NCBI GenBank assembly: GCA_963682175.1
Contig: OY821772.1
Span: 52,474,925 to 52,538,924, forward strand
Direction of reading: 5' to 3'
DNA length: 64,000 bases
Origin: Triglochin maritima
Taxonomy: Eukaryota > Streptophyta > Magnoliopsida > Alismatales > Juncaginaceae
A program made the position numbers and the translations under genes. This document shows positions 13,098 to 28,482 of the stretch, in pieces; the first letter of the stretch is position 1, and every line of letters starts with the position of its first letter. The notes under the pieces are model-generated. The model searched no databases, was not told the origin of the DNA, and saw only the letters and a program-made list of their open reading frames with translations.

Positions 13098-16000
13098 TTA
13101 AATCGATGCGTCCGGAGAGAGATTTTAAGATATTTCCCTTTTTAGCAAAAAAACAAAGGCTAGCACACAAATTTCGGTAAAAACCCTCAGTTTTTAAAAA
13201 TGGCACTATTTCTTTATTTTTTGAGGGGTCTGATGACACGAATGGATATTATACGACGAAAAAGTTAAAACGATGCGTCCGAAGAGATATTTTTACATAT
13301 ATTTCCCTATTTAGCAAAAAAAACCAAAGGCTATAGCACACGAATTTAGGTAAAAACGCTCAGTTTTTTAAAAAAGGGACTATTTCTTTGTTTTATGAGG
13401 GGTCTGAGGACACAGGTGGAAATTATACGACGAAAATGTTAAACTGATGCGTCCGAAGAGAGATTTTTAGATATTTCCTTTTTTTTGGAAAGAAACCAAA
13501 TGCTGTAGCACACGAATTTCGGTAGAAACCCTCAGTTTTTAAAAATGTCACCATTTCTTTGTTTTTTGTGGAGTCTGTGGACACAAATTTCTATTATAGG
13601 ACGAAAATGTTAAATAGATGCGTCCGAAGAGTGATTTTAAGATATTTCCCTTTTTAGCAAAAAAACCAAAGGCTATAGTGGACAAATTTTCGTAAAACCC
13701 TCAGTTTTTATAAATGACACTATTACTTTGTTTTTTGAGATGTCTGAGGATACGAATGAATATTATACGACGAAAATGTTAAACTGATGCATCCTAAAAG
13801 ATATTTTAAGATATTTCCCTTTTTAGCAAAAAACCAAAGGCTATATATAGCACACAATTTTCGGTAAAAAACCTCAGTTTTTAAAAATGGCACTATTACT
13901 TTGTTTTTTGAGGAATCTGATGACACGAATGAATATTGTATGACGAAAATGTTACACCGATGCGCCCGAAAGAGAGATTTTTAGATATTTCCCTATTTAG
14001 CAAAAAAACTGAAAGCTATAACACACGAATTTTCGTAAAACCCCCAGTTTTTAAAAATGACACTATTTCTTTCTTTTTTGAGGGTCTAAGAACACAAATG
14101 GGTATCATACGACGAAAAAGTTAAACCGATACGTCCGAAGAGAGATTTTTACATATATTGCCCTATTTAGCAAAAAACGAAAAGATGTAGCACACGAATT
14201 TCCGTAAAAACCCTCAGTTTTTAAAAATGGATCTATTACTTTGTTTTATAAGGGGTCTGATGACACTGGTGGATATTATACGACGAAAATGTTAAACCGA
14301 TGTGTCCGAAGAGAGATTGTAGATATTTCCCGATTTAGCCAAAAACCAAAGGTTATATAGCACACGAATTTCCGTAAAAACCCCTCAGTTTTTAAAAATT
14401 GCACTATTACTTTGTTTTATGAGGGGTCTGATGACACGAATTGATATTATACAACGAAAAAGTTAAACTTATGCGTCCGAAGGGAGATTTTTAGATATTT
14501 CCCGATTTATCAAAAAACCAAACGCTATAGCACACGAAAGGCTAGCAATCGAATTTCCGTAAAACCCCCACTTTTTAAAAATGGCACTACTCCTTTGTTT
14601 TTTGAGCGGTCTGATGACACAGGTGGATATTATACGACGAAAAGGTTAAACTGATGCGCCTGAAGACAGATTTTTAGATATTTCCCTATTTAACAAAAAA
14701 ACTAAAGGCTATAGCACACGAATTTTCGTTAAACCCTCAATTTTTAAAAATGGCACTATTTCTTTGTTTTTGGAGGGGTCTGAGGACACGAATGGATATT
14801 ATACGACGAAAATGTTAAACCGATTCGTCCAAAGAGAGATTTTTAGATATTTTCATTTTTAACAAAAAACCAAAGGCTATAGCACACGAATTTCCGTAAA
14901 AAGCATAAGTTTTTAAAAATGGTAATATTACTTTGTTTTATGAGGGGTCTGATGGCACGAATTGATATTAAAAGACAAAAATGTTAAACTGATACGTCCG
15001 AAGAGAGATTTTTAGATATTTCCCTATTTATCAAAAAACCAAAGGCTATAGCACACGAATTTCCGTAAAAACCCTTAGTTTTTAAAAATGGCACTATTAC
15101 TTTGTTTTTGAGGGGTCTGCTGACACGAATGGATATTATACGACGAAAATGTTAAACTGATGCGTCCAAAGAGAGATTTTTAGATATTTCCCTTTTTAAC
15201 AAAAAACCAAAGGTTATATGGCACACGAATTTCCGTAAAAACCCTAAGTTTTTAAAAATGTCACTATTACTTTGTTTTATGAGGGGTCTTATGACACGGA
15301 TTGATATTATACGACGAAAAATGTTAAACCGATGCGTCGGAAGAGAGATTTTTAGATATTTCCCTATTTATAAAAAAACCAAAGGCAATAGCACACGAAT
15401 TTCCGTAAAAACCCTCAGCTTTTTAAAATGGCACTATTAATGTTTTTTTTGAGCGGTCTGAGGACACGAATGAATATTATACGACGAAAATGTTAAACCG
15501 ATACGTTCGAAGAGAGATTTTTAGATATTTCACTTTTTAGCAAAAAAACATAAGGCTATAGGACACGAATTTCGGTAAAAACGCTCAGTTTTTAAAAATG
15601 GCACTATTTCTTTGTTTTTTGAGAGGTCTGATGACACAGGTGGTTATTATACGACGAAAATGTTAAATCGATGCGTCCGGAGAGAGATTTTAAGATATTT
15701 CCCTTTTTAGCAAAAAAACAAAGGCTAACACACGAATTTCGGTAAAAACCCTCAGTTTTTAAAAATGGCACTATTTCTTTATTTTTTGAGGGGTCTGATG
15801 ACACGAATGGATATTATACGACGAAAAAGTTAAAACGATGCGTCCGAAGAGATATTTTTACATATATTTCCCTATTTAGCAAAAAAAACCAAAGGCTATA
15901 GCACACGAATTTAGGTAAAAACGCTCAGTTTTTTAAAAAAGAGACTATTTCTTTGTTTTATGAGGGGTCTGAGGACACAGGTGGAAATTATACGACGAAA

Positions 16001-19000
16001 ATGTTAAACTGATGCGTCCGAAGAGAGATTTTTAGATATTTCCTTTTTTTGGAAAGAAACCAAATGCTGTAGCACACGAATTTCGGTAGAAACCCTCAGT
16101 TTTTAAAAATGTCACCATTTCTTTGTTTTTTGTGGAGTCTGTGGACACAAATTTCTATTATAGGACGAAAATGTTAAATAGATGCGTCCGAAGAGTGATT
16201 TTAAGATATTTCCCTTTTTAGCAAAAAAACCAAAGGCTATAGTGGACAAATTTTCGTAAAACCCTCAGTTTTTATAAATGACACTATTACTTTGTTTTTT
16301 GAGATGTCTGAGGATACGAATGAATATTATACGACGAAAATGTTAAACTGATGCATCCGAAAAGATATTTTAAGATATTTCCCTTTTTAGCAAAACACCA
16401 AAGGCTATATATAGCACACAATTTTCGGTAAAAAACCTCAGTTTTTAAAAATGGCACTATTACTTTGTTTTTTGAGGAATCTGATGACACGAATGAATAT
16501 TGTATGACGAAAATGTTACACCGATGCGCCCGAAAGAGAGATTTTTAGATATTTCCCTATTTAGCAAAAAAACTGAAAGCTATAACACACGAATTTTCGT
16601 AAAACCCCCAGTTTTTAAAAATGACACTATTTCTTTCTTTTTTGAGGGTCTAAGAACACAAATGGGTATCATACGACGAAAAAGTTAAACCGATACGTCC
16701 GAAGAGAGATTTTTACATATATTGCCCTATTTAGCAAAAAACGAAAAGATGTAGCACACGAATTTCCGTAAAAACCCTCAGTTTTTAAAAATGGATCTAT
16801 TACTTTGTTTTATAAGGGGTCTGATGACACTGGTGGATATTATACGACGAAAATGTTAAACCGATGTGTCCGAAGAGAGATTGTAGATATTTCCCGATTT
16901 AGCCAAAAACCAAAGGTTATATAGCACACGAATTTCCGTAAAAACCCCTCAGTTTTTAAAAATTGCACTATTACTTTGTTTTATGAGGGGTCTGATGACA
17001 CGAATTGATATTATACAACGAAAAAGTTAAACTTATGCGTCCGAAGGGAGATTTTTAGATATTTCCCGATTTATCAAAAAACCAAACGCTATAGCACACG
17101 AAAGGCTAGCAATCGAATTTCCGTAAAACCCCCACTTTTTAAAAATGGCACTACTCCTTTGTTTTTTGAGCGGTCTGATGACACAGGTGGATATTATACG
17201 ACGAAAAGGTTAAACTGATGCGCCTGAAGACAGATTTTTAGATATTTCCCTTTTTAACAAAAAAACTAAAGGCTATAGCACACGAATTTTCGTTAAACCC
17301 TCAATTTTTAAAAATGGCACTATTTCTTTGTTTTTGGAGGGGTCTGAGGACACGAATGGATATTATACGACGAAAATGTTAAACCGATTCGTCCAAAGAG
17401 AGATTTTTAGATATTTTCATTTTTAACAAAAAACCAAAGGCTATAGCACACGAATTTCCGTAAAAAGCATAAGTTTTTAAAAATGGTAATATTACTTTGT
17501 TTTATGAGGGGTCTGATGGCACGAATTGATATTAAAAGACAAAAATGTTAAACTGATACGTCCGAAGAGAGATTTTTAGATATTTCCCTATTTATCAAAA
17601 AACCAAAGGCTATAGCAAACGAATTTCCGTAAAAACCCTTAGTTTTTAAAAATGGCACTATTACTTTGTTTTTGAGGGGTCTGCGGACACGAATGGATAT
17701 TATACGACGAAAATGTTAAACTGATGCGTCCAAAGAGAGATTTTTAGATATTTCCCTTTTTAACAAAAAACCAAAGGTTATATGGCACACGAATTTCCGT
17801 AAAAACCCTAAGTTTTTAAAAATGTCACTATTACTTTGTTTTATGAGGGGTCTTATGACACGGATTGATATTATACGACGAAAAATGTTAAACCGATGCG
17901 TCGGAAGAGAGATTTTTAGATATTTCCCTATTTATAAAAAAACCAAAGGCAATAGCACACGAATTTCCGTAAAAACCCTCAGCTTTTTAAAATGGCACTA
18001 TTAATGTGTTTTTTGAGCGGTCTGAGGACACGAATGAATATTATACGACGAAAATGTTAAACCGATACGTTCGAAGAGAGATTTTTAGATATTTCACTTT
18101 TTAGCAAAAAAACATAAGGCTATAGGACACGAATTTCGGTAAAAACGCTCAGTTTTTAAAAATGGCACTATTTCTTTGTTTTTTGAGAGGTCTGATGACA
18201 CAGGTGGTTATTATACGACGAAAATGTTAAATCGATGCGTCCGGAGAGAGATTTTAAGATATTTCCCTTTTTAGCAAAAAAACAAAGGCTAACACACGAA
18301 TTTCGGTAAAAACCCTCAGTTTTTAAAAATGGCACTATTTCTTTATTTTTTGAGGGGTCTGATGACACGAATGGATATTATACGACGAAAAAGTTAAAAC
18401 GATGCGTCCGAAGAGATATTTTTACATATATTTCCCTATTTAGCAAAAAAAACCAAAGGCTATAGCACACGAATTTAGGTAAAAACGCTCAGTTTTTTAA
18501 AAAAGAGACTATTTCTTTGTTTTATGAGGGGTCTGAGGACACAGGTGGAAATTATACGACGAAAATGTTAAACTGATGCGTCCGAAGAGAGATTTTTAGA
18601 TATTTCCTTTTTTTGGAAAGAAACCAAATGCTGTAGCACACGAATTTCGGTAAAAACCCTCAGTTTTTAAAAATGTCACCATTTCTTTGTTTTTTGTGGA
18701 GTCTGTGGACACAAATTTCTATTATAGGACGAAAATGTTAAATAGATGCGTCCGAAGAGTGATTTTAAGATATTTCCCTTTTTAGCAAAAAAACCAAAGG
18801 CTATAGTGGACAAATTTTCGTAAAACCCTCAGTTTTTATAAATGACACTATTACTTTGTTTTTTGAGATGTCTGAGGATACGAATGAATATTATACGACG
18901 AAAATGTTAAACTGATGCATCCGAAAAGATATTTTAAGATATTTCCCTTTTTAGCAAAACACCAAAGGCTATATATAGCACACAATTTTCGGTAAAAAAC

Positions 19001-22000
19001 CTCAGTTTTTAAAAATGGCACTATTACTTTGTTTTTTGAGGAATCTGATGACACGAATGAATATTGTATGACGAAAATGTTACACCGATGCGCCCGAAAG
19101 AGAGATTTTTAGATATTTCCCTATTTAGCAAAAAAACTGAAAGCTATAACACACGAATTTTCGTAAAACCCCCAGTTTTTAAAAATGACACTATTTCTTT
19201 CTTTTTTGAGGGTCTAAGAACACAAATGGGTATCATACGACGAAAAAGTTAAACCGATACGTCCGAAGAGAGATTTTTACATATATTGCCCTATTTAGCA
19301 AAAAACGAAAAGATGTAGCACACGAATTTCCGTAAAAACCCTCAGTTTTTAAAAATGGATCTATTACTTTGTTTTATAAGGGGTCTGATGACACTGGTGG
19401 ATATTATACGACGAAAATGTTAAACCGATGTGTCAGAGGAGAGATTGTAGATATTTCCCGATTTAGCCAAAAACCAAAGGTTATATAGCACACGAATTTC
19501 CGTAAAAACCCCTCAGTTTTTAAAAATTGCACTATTACTTTGTTTTATGAGGGGTCTGATGACACGAATTGATATTATACAACGAAAAAGTTAAACTTAT
19601 GCGTCCGAAGGGAGATTTTTAGATATTTCCCGATTTATCAAAAAACCAAACGCTATAGCACACGAAAGGCTAGCAATCGAATTTCCGTAAAACCCCCACT
19701 TTTTAAAAATGGCACTACTCCTTTGTTTTTTGAGCGGTCTGATGACACAGGTGGATATTATACGACGAAAAGGTTAAACTGATGCGCCTGAAGACAGATT
19801 TTTAGATATTTCCCTTTTTAACAAAAAAACGAAAGGCTATAGCACACGAATTTTCGTTAAACCCTCAATTTTTAAAAATGGCACTATTTCTTTGTTTTTT
19901 GAGGGGTGTGAGGACACGAATGGATATTATACGACGAAAATGTTAAACCGATTCGTCCAAAGAGAGATTTTTAGATATTTCCATTTTTAACAAAAAACCA
20001 AAGGCTATAGCACACGAATTTCCGTAAAAAGCATAAGTTTTTAAAAATGGTAATATTACTTTGTTTTATGAGGGGTCTGATGGCACGAATTGATATTAAA
20101 AGACAAAAATGTTAAACTGATACGTCCGAAGAGAGATTTTTAGATATTTCCCTATTTATCAAAAAACCAAAGGCTATAGCACACGAATTTCCGTAAAAAC
20201 CCTTAGTTTTTAAAAATGGCACTATTACTTTGTTTTTGAGGGGTCTGCGGACACGAATGGATATTATACGACGAAAATGTTAAACTGATGCGTCCAAAGA
20301 GAGATTTTTAGATATTTCCCTTTTTAACAAAAAACCAAAGGTTATATGGCACACGAATTTCCGTAAAAACCCTAAGTTTTTAAAAATGTCACTATTACTT
20401 TGTTTTATGAGGGGTCTTATGACACGGATTGATATTATACGACGAAAAATGTTAAACCGATGCGTCGGAAGAGAGATTTTTAGATATTTCCCTATTTATA
20501 AAAAAACCAAAGGCAATAACACACGAATTTCCGTAAAAACCCTCAGCTTTTTAAAATGGCACTATTAATGTGTTTTTTGAGCGGTCTGAGGACACGAATG
20601 AATATTATACGACGAAAATGTTAAACCGATACGTTCGAAGAGAGATTTTTAGATATTTCACTTTTTAGTAAAAAAACATAAGGCTATAGGACACGAATTT
20701 CGGTAAAAACGCTCAGTTTTTAAAAATGGCACTATTTCTTTGTTTTTTGAGAGGTCTGATGACACAGGTGGTTATTATACGACGAAAATGTTAAATCGAT
20801 GCGTCCGGAGAGAGATTTTAAGATATTTCCCTTTTTAGCAAAAAAACAAAGGCTAGCACACGAATTTCGGTAAAAACCCTCAGTTTTTAAAAATGGCACT
20901 ATTTCTTTATTTTTTGAGGGGTCTGATGACACGAATGGATATTATACGACGAAAAAGTTAAAACGATGCGTCCGAAGAGATATTTTTACATATATTTCCC
21001 TATTTAGCAAAAAAAACCAAAGGCTATAGCACACGAATTTAGGTAAAAACGCTCAGTTTTTTAAAAAAGAGACTATTTCTTTGTTTTATGAGGGGTCTGA
21101 GGACACAGGTGGAAATTATACGACGAAAATGTTAAACTGATGCGTCCGAAGAGAGATTTTTAGATATTTCCTTTTTTTGGAAAGAAACCAAATGCTGTAG
21201 CACACGAATTTCGGTAAAAACCCTCAGTTTTTAAAAATGTCACCATTTCTTTGTTTTTTGTGGAGTCTGTGGACACAAATTTCTATTATAGGACGAAAAT
21301 GTTAAATAGATGCGTCCGAAGAGTGATTTTAAGATATTTCCCTTTTTAGCAAAAAAACCAAAGGCTATAGTGGACAAATTTTCGTAAAACCCTCAGTTTT
21401 TATAAATGACACTATTACTTTGTTTTTTGAGATGTCTGAGGATACGAATGAATATTATACGACGAAAATGTTAAACTGATGCATCCGAAAAGATATTTTA
21501 AGATATTTCCCTTTTTAGCAAAACACCAAAGGCTATATATAGCACACAATTTTCGGTAAAAAACCTCAGTTTTTAAAAATGGCACTATTACTTTGTTTTT
21601 TGAGGAATCTGATGACACGAATGAATATTGTATGACGAAAATGTTACACCGATGCGCCCGAAAGAGAGATTTTTAGATATTTCCCTATTTAGCAAAAAAA
21701 CTGAAAGCTATAACACACGAATTTTCGTAAAACCCCCAGTTTTTAAAAATGACACTATTTCTTTCTTTTTTGAGGGTCTAAGAACACAAATGGGTATCAT
21801 ACGACGAAAAAGTTAAACCGATACGTCCGAAGAGAGATTTTTACATATATTGCCCTATTTAGCAAAAAACGAAAAGATGTAGCACACGAATTTCCGTAAA
21901 AACCCTCAGTTTTTAAAAATGGATCTATTACTTTGTTTTATAAGGGGTCTGATGACACTGGTGGATATTATACGACGAAAATGTTAAACCGATGTGTCAG

Positions 22001-25000
22001 AGGAGAGATTGTAGATATTTCCCGATTTAGCCAAAAACCAAAGGTTATATAGCACACGAATTTCCGTAAAAACCCCTCAGTTTTTAAAAATTGCACCATT
22101 ACTTTGTTTTATGAGGGGTCTGATGACACAAATTGATATTATACAACGAAAAAGTTAAACTTATGCGTCCGAAGGGAGATTTTTAGATATTTCCCGATTT
22201 ATCAAAAAACCAAACGTTATAGCACACGAAAGGCTAGCAATCGAATTTCCGTAAAACCCCCACTTTTTAAAAATGGCACTACTCCTTTGTTTTTTGAGCG
22301 GTCTGATGACACAGGTGGATATTATACGACGAAAAGGTTAAACTGATGCGCCTGAAGACAGATTTTTAGATATTTCCCTTTTTAACAAAAAAACGAAAGG
22401 CTATAGCACACGAATTTTCGTTAAACCCTCAATTTTTAAAAATGGCACTATTTCTTTGTTTTTTGAGGGGTCTGAGGACACGAATGGATATTATACGACG
22501 AAAATGTTAAACCGATTCGTCCAAAGAGAGATTTTTAGATATTTTCATTTTTAACAAAAAACCAAAGGCTATAGCACACGAATTTCCGTAAAAAGCATAA
22601 GTTTTTAAAAATGGTAATATTACTTTGTTTTATGAGGGGTCTGATGGCACGAATTGATATTAAAAGACAAAAATGTTAAACTGATACGTCCGAAGAGAGA
22701 TTTTTAGATATTTCCCTATTTATCAAAAAACCAAAGGCTATAGCACACGAATTTCCGTAAAAACCCTTAGTTTTTAAAAATGGCACTATTACTTTGTTTT
22801 TGAGGGGTCTGCGGACACGAATGGATATTATACGACGAAAATGTTAAACTGATGCGTCCAAAGAGAGATTTTTAGATATTTCCCTTTTTAACAAAAAACC
22901 AAAGGTTATATGGCACACGAATTTCCGTAAAAACCCTAAGTTTTTAAAAATGGCACTATTACTTTGTTTTATGAGGGGTCTTATGACACGGATTGATATT
23001 ATACGACGAAAAATGTTAAACCGATGCGTCGGAAGAGAGATTTTTAGATATTTCCCTATTTATAAAAAAACCAAAGGCAATAGCACACGAATTTCCGTAA
23101 AAACCCTCAGCTTTTTAAAATGGCACTATTAATGTGTTTTTTGAGCGGTCTGAGGACACGAATGAATATTATACGACGAAAATGTTAAACCGATACGTTC
23201 GAAGAGAGATTTTTAGATATTTCACTTTTTAGTAAAAAAACATAAGGCTATAGGACACGAATTTCGGTAAAAACGCTCAGTTTTTAAAAATGGCACTATT
23301 TCTTTGTTTTTTGAGAGGTCTGATGACACAGGTGGTTATTATACGACGAAAATGTTAAATCGATGCGTCCGGAGAGAGATTTTAAGATATTTCCCTTTTT
23401 AGCAAAAAAACAAAGGCTAGCACACGAATTTCGGTAAAAACCCTCAGTTTTTAAAAATGGCACTATTTCTTTATTTTTTGAGGGGTCTGATGACACGAAT
23501 GGATATTATACGACGAAAAAGTTAAAACGATGCGTCCGAAGAGATATTTTTACATATATTTCCCTATTTAGCAAAAAAAACCAAAGGCTATAGCACACGA
23601 ATTTAGGTAAAAACGCTCAGTTTTTTAAAAAAGAGACTATTTCTTTGTTTTATGAGGGGTCTGAGGACACAGGTGGAAATTATACGACGAAAATGTTAAA
23701 CTGATGCGTCCGAAGAGAGATTTTTAGATATTTCCTTTTTTTGGAAAGAAACCAAATGCTGTAGCACACGAATTTCGGTAAAAACCCTCAGTTTTTAAAA
23801 ATGTCACCATTTCTTTGTTTTTTGTGGAGTCTGTGGACACAAATTTCTATTATAGGACGAAAATGTTAAATAGATGCGTCCGAAGAGTGATTTTAAGATA
23901 TTTCCCTTTTTAGCAAAAAAACCAAAGGCTATAGTGGACAAATTTTCGTAAAACCCTCAGTTTTTATAAATGACACTATTACTTTGTTTTTTGAGATGTC
24001 TGAGGATACGAATGAATATTATACGACGAAAATGTTAAACTGATGCATCCGAAAAGATATTTTAAGATATTTCCCTTTTTAGCAAAACACCAAAGGCTAT
24101 ATATAGCACACAATTTTCGGTAAAAAACCTCAGTTTTTAAAAATGGCACTATTACTTTGTTTTTTGAGGAATCTGATGACACGAATGAATATTGTATGAC
24201 GAAAATGTTACACCGATGCGCCCGAAAGAGAGATTTTTAGATATTTCCCTATTTAGCAAAAAAACTGAAAGCTATAACACACGAATTTTCGTAAAACCCC
24301 CAGTTTTTAAAAATGACACTATTTCTTTCTTTTTTGAGGGTCTAAGAACACAAATGGGTATCATACGACGAAAAAGTTAAACCGATACGTCCGAAGAGAG
24401 ATTTTTACATATATTGCCCTATTTAGCAAAAAACGAAAAGATGTAGCACACGAATTTCCGTAAAAACCCTCAGTTTTTAAAAATGGATCTATTACTTTGT
24501 TTTATAAGGGGTCTGATGACACTGGTGGATATTATACGACGAAAATGTTAAACCGATGTGTCAGAGGAGAGATTGTAGATATTTCCCGATTTAGCCAAAA
24601 ACCAAAGGTTATATAGCACACGAATTTCCGTAAAAACCCCTCAGTTTTTAAAAATTGCACCATTACTTTGTTTTATGAGGGGTCTGATGACACAAATTGA
24701 TATTATACAACGAAAAAGTTAAACTTATGCGTCCGAAGGGAGATTTTTAGATATTTCCCGATTTATCAAAAAACCAAACGTTATAGCACACGAAAGGCTA
24801 GCAATCGAATTTCCGTAAAACCCCCACTTTTTAAAAATGGCACTACTCCTTTGTTTTTTGAGCGGTCTGATGACACAGGTGGATATTATACGACGAAAAG
24901 GTTAAACTGATGCGCCTGAAGACAGATTTTTAGATATTTCCCTTTTTAACAAAAAAACGAAAGGCTATAGCACACGAATTTTCGTTAAACCCTCAATTTT

Positions 25001-28000
25001 TAAAAATGGCACTATTTCTTTGTTTTTTGAGGGGTCTGAGGACACGAATGGATATTATACGACGAAAATGTTAAACCGATTCGTCCAAAGAGAGATTTTT
25101 AGATATTTTCATTTTTAACAAAAAACCAAAGGCTATAGCACACGAATTTCCGTAAAAAGCATAAGTTTTTAAAAATGGTAATATTACTTTGTTTTATGAG
25201 GGGTCTGATGGCACGAATTGATATTAAAAGACAAAAATGTTAAACTGATACGTCCGAAGAGAGATTTTTAGATATTTCCCTATTTATCAAAAAACCAAAG
25301 GCTATAGCACACGAATTTCCGTAAAAACCCTTAGTTTTTAAAAATGGCACTATTACTTTGTTTTTGAGGGGTCTGCGGACACGAATGGATATTATACGAC
25401 GAAAATGTTAAACTGATGCGTCCAAAGAGAGATTTTTAGATATTTCCCTTTTTAACAAAAAACCAAAGGTTATATGGCACACGAATTTCCGTAAAAACCC
25501 TAAGTTTTTAAAAATGGCACTATTACTTTGTTTTATGAGGGGTCTTATGACACGGATTGATATTATACGACGAAAAATGTTAAACCGATGCGTCGGAAGA
25601 GAGATTTTTAGATATTTCCCTATTTATAAAAAAACCAAAGGCAATAGCACACGAATTTCCGTAAAAACCCTCAGCTTTTTAAAATGGCACTATTAATGTG
25701 TTTTTTGAGCGGTCTGAGGACACGAATGAATATTATACGACGAAAATGTTAAACCGATACGTTCGAAGAGAGATTTTTAGATATTTCACTTTTTAGTAAA
25801 AAAACATAAGGCTATAGGACACGAATTTCGGTAAAAACGCTCAGTTTTTAAAAATGGCACTATTTCTTTGTTTTTTGAGAGGTCTGATGACACAGGTGGT
25901 TATTATACGACGAAAATGTTAAATCGATGCGTCCGGAGAGAGATTTTAAGATATTTCCCTTTTTAGCAAAAAAACAAAGGCTAGCACACGAATTTCGGTA
26001 AAAACCCTCAGTTTTTAAAAATGGCACTATTTCTTTATTTTTTGAGGGGTCTGATGACACGAATGGATATTATACGACGAAAAAGTTAAAACGATGCGTC
26101 CGAAGAGATATTTTTACATATATTTCCCTATTTAGCAAAAAAAACCAAAGGCTATAGCACACGAATTTAGGTAAAAACGCTCAGTTTTTTAAAAAAGAGA
26201 CTATTTCTTTGTTTTATGAGGGGTCTGAGGACACAGGTGGAAATTATACGACGAAAATGTTAAACTGATGCGTCCGAAGAGAGATTTTTAGATATTTCCT
26301 TTTTTTGGAAAGAAACCAAATGCTGTAGCACACGAATTTCGGTAAAAACCCTCAGTTTTTAAAAATGTCACCATTTCTTTGTTTTTTGTGGAGTCTGTGG
26401 ACACAAATTTCTATTATAGGACGAAAATGTTAAATAGATGCGTCCGAAGAGTGATTTTAAGATATTTCCCTTTTTAGCAAAAAAACCAAAGGCTATAGTG
26501 GACAAATTTTCGTAAAACCCTCAGTTTTTATAAATGACACTATTACTTTGTTTTTTGAGATGTCTGAGGATACGAATGAATATTATACGACGAAAATGTT
26601 AAACTGATGCATCCGAAAAGATATTTTAAGATATTTCCCTTTTTAGCAAAACACCAAAGGCTATATATAGCACACAATTTTCGGTAAAAAACCTCAGTTT
26701 TTAAAAATGGCACTATTACTTTGTTTTTTGAGGAATCTGATGACACGAATGAATATTGTATGACGAAAATGTTACACCGATGCGCCCGAAAGAGAGATTT
26801 TTAGATATTTCCCTATTTAGCAAAAAAACTGAAAGCTATAACACACGAATTTTCGTAAAACCCCCAGTTTTTAAAAATGACACTATTTCTTTCTTTTTTG
26901 AGGGTCTAAGAACACAAATGGGTATCATACGACGAAAAAGTTAAACCGATACGTCCGAAGAGAGATTTTTACATATATTGCCCTATTTAGCAAAAAACGA
27001 AAAGATGTAGCACACGAATTTCCGTAAAAACCCTCAGTTTTTAAAAATGGATCTATTACTTTGTTTTATAAGGGGTCTGATGACACTGGTGGATATTATA
27101 CGACGAAAATGTTAAACCGATGTGTCAGAGGAGAGATTGTAGATATTTCCCGATTTAGCCAAAAACCAAAGGTTATATAGCACACGAATTTCCGTAAAAA
27201 CCCCTCAGTTTTTAAAAATTGCACCATTACTTTGTTTTATGAGGGGTCTGATGACACAAATTGATATTATACAACGAAAAAGTTAAACTTATGCGTCCGA
27301 AGGGAGATTTTTAGATATTTCCCGATTTATCAAAAAACCAAACGTTATAGCACACGAAAGGCTAGCAATCGAATTTCCGTAAAACCCCCACTTTTTAAAA
27401 ATGGCACTACTCCTTTGTTTTTTGAGCGGTCTGATGACACAGGTGGATATTATACGACGAAAAGGTTAAACTGATGCGCCTGAAGACAGATTTTTAGATA
27501 TTTCCCTTTTTAACAAAAAAACGAAAGGCTATAGCACACGAATTTTCGTTAAACCCTCAATTTTTAAAAATGGCACTATTTCTTTGTTTTTTGAGGGGTC
27601 TGAGGACACGAATGGATATTATACGACGAAAATGTTAAACCGATTCGTCCAAAGAGAGATTTTTAGATATTTTCATTTTTAACAAAAAACCAAAGGCTAT
27701 AGCACACGAATTTCCGTAAAAAGCATAAGTTTTTAAAAATGGTAATATTACTTTGTTTTATGAGGGGTCTGATGGCACGAATTGATATTAAAAGACAAAA
27801 ATGTTAAACTGATACGTCCGAAGAGAGATTTTTAGATATTTCCCTATTTATCAAAAAACCAAAGGCTATAGCACACGAATTTCCGTAAAAACCCTTAGTT
27901 TTTAAAAATGGCACTATTACTTTGTTTTTGAGGGGTCTGCGGACACGAATGGATATTATACGACGAAAATGTTAAACTGATGCGTCCAAAGAGAGATTTT

Positions 28001-28482
28001 TAGATATTTCCCTTTTTAACAAAAAACCAAAGGTTATATGGCACACGAATTTCCGTAAAAACCCTAAGTTTTTAAAAATGGCACTATTACTTTGTTTTAT
28101 GAGGGGTCTTATGACACGGATTGATATTATACGACGAAAAATGTTAAACCGATGCGTCGGAAGAGAGATTTTTAGATATTTCCCTATTTATAAAAAAACC
28201 AAAGGCAATAGCACACGAATTTCCGTAAAAACCCTCAGCTTTTTAAAATGGCACTATTAATGTGTTTTTTGAGCGGTCTGAGGACACGAATGAATATTAT
28301 ACGACGAAAATGTTAAACCGATACGTTCGAAGAGAGATTTTTAGATATTTCACTTTTTAGTAAAAAAACATAAGGCTATAGGACACGAATTTCGGTAAAA
28401 ACGCTCAGTTTTTAAAAATGGCACTATTTCTTTGTTTTTTGAGAGGTCTGATGACACAGGTGGTTATTATACGACGAAAATG
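13098..28482 (+). repeat. HOR units 5-10, short form (2,564 bp)
   Basis: Units at 13,098-15,662, 15,663-18,226, 18,227-20,790, 20,791-23,354, 23,355-25,918 and 25,919-28,482. All six have a single copy of the 47-bp segment and share GCTAGCAATCGAATTTCC and GCGCCTGAAGACAG. Further variants stack up in order. TGTGTCAGAGGAGAG appears in units 7-10 but not 5-6. ACGAAAGGC in the monomer-10 region also appears from unit 7. GCACCATTAC, ACACAAATTG and AAACGTTATAG appear only in units 8-10, which are almost identical to each other. This is a local lineage growing by repeated copying of its own units. Confidence 0.92.
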
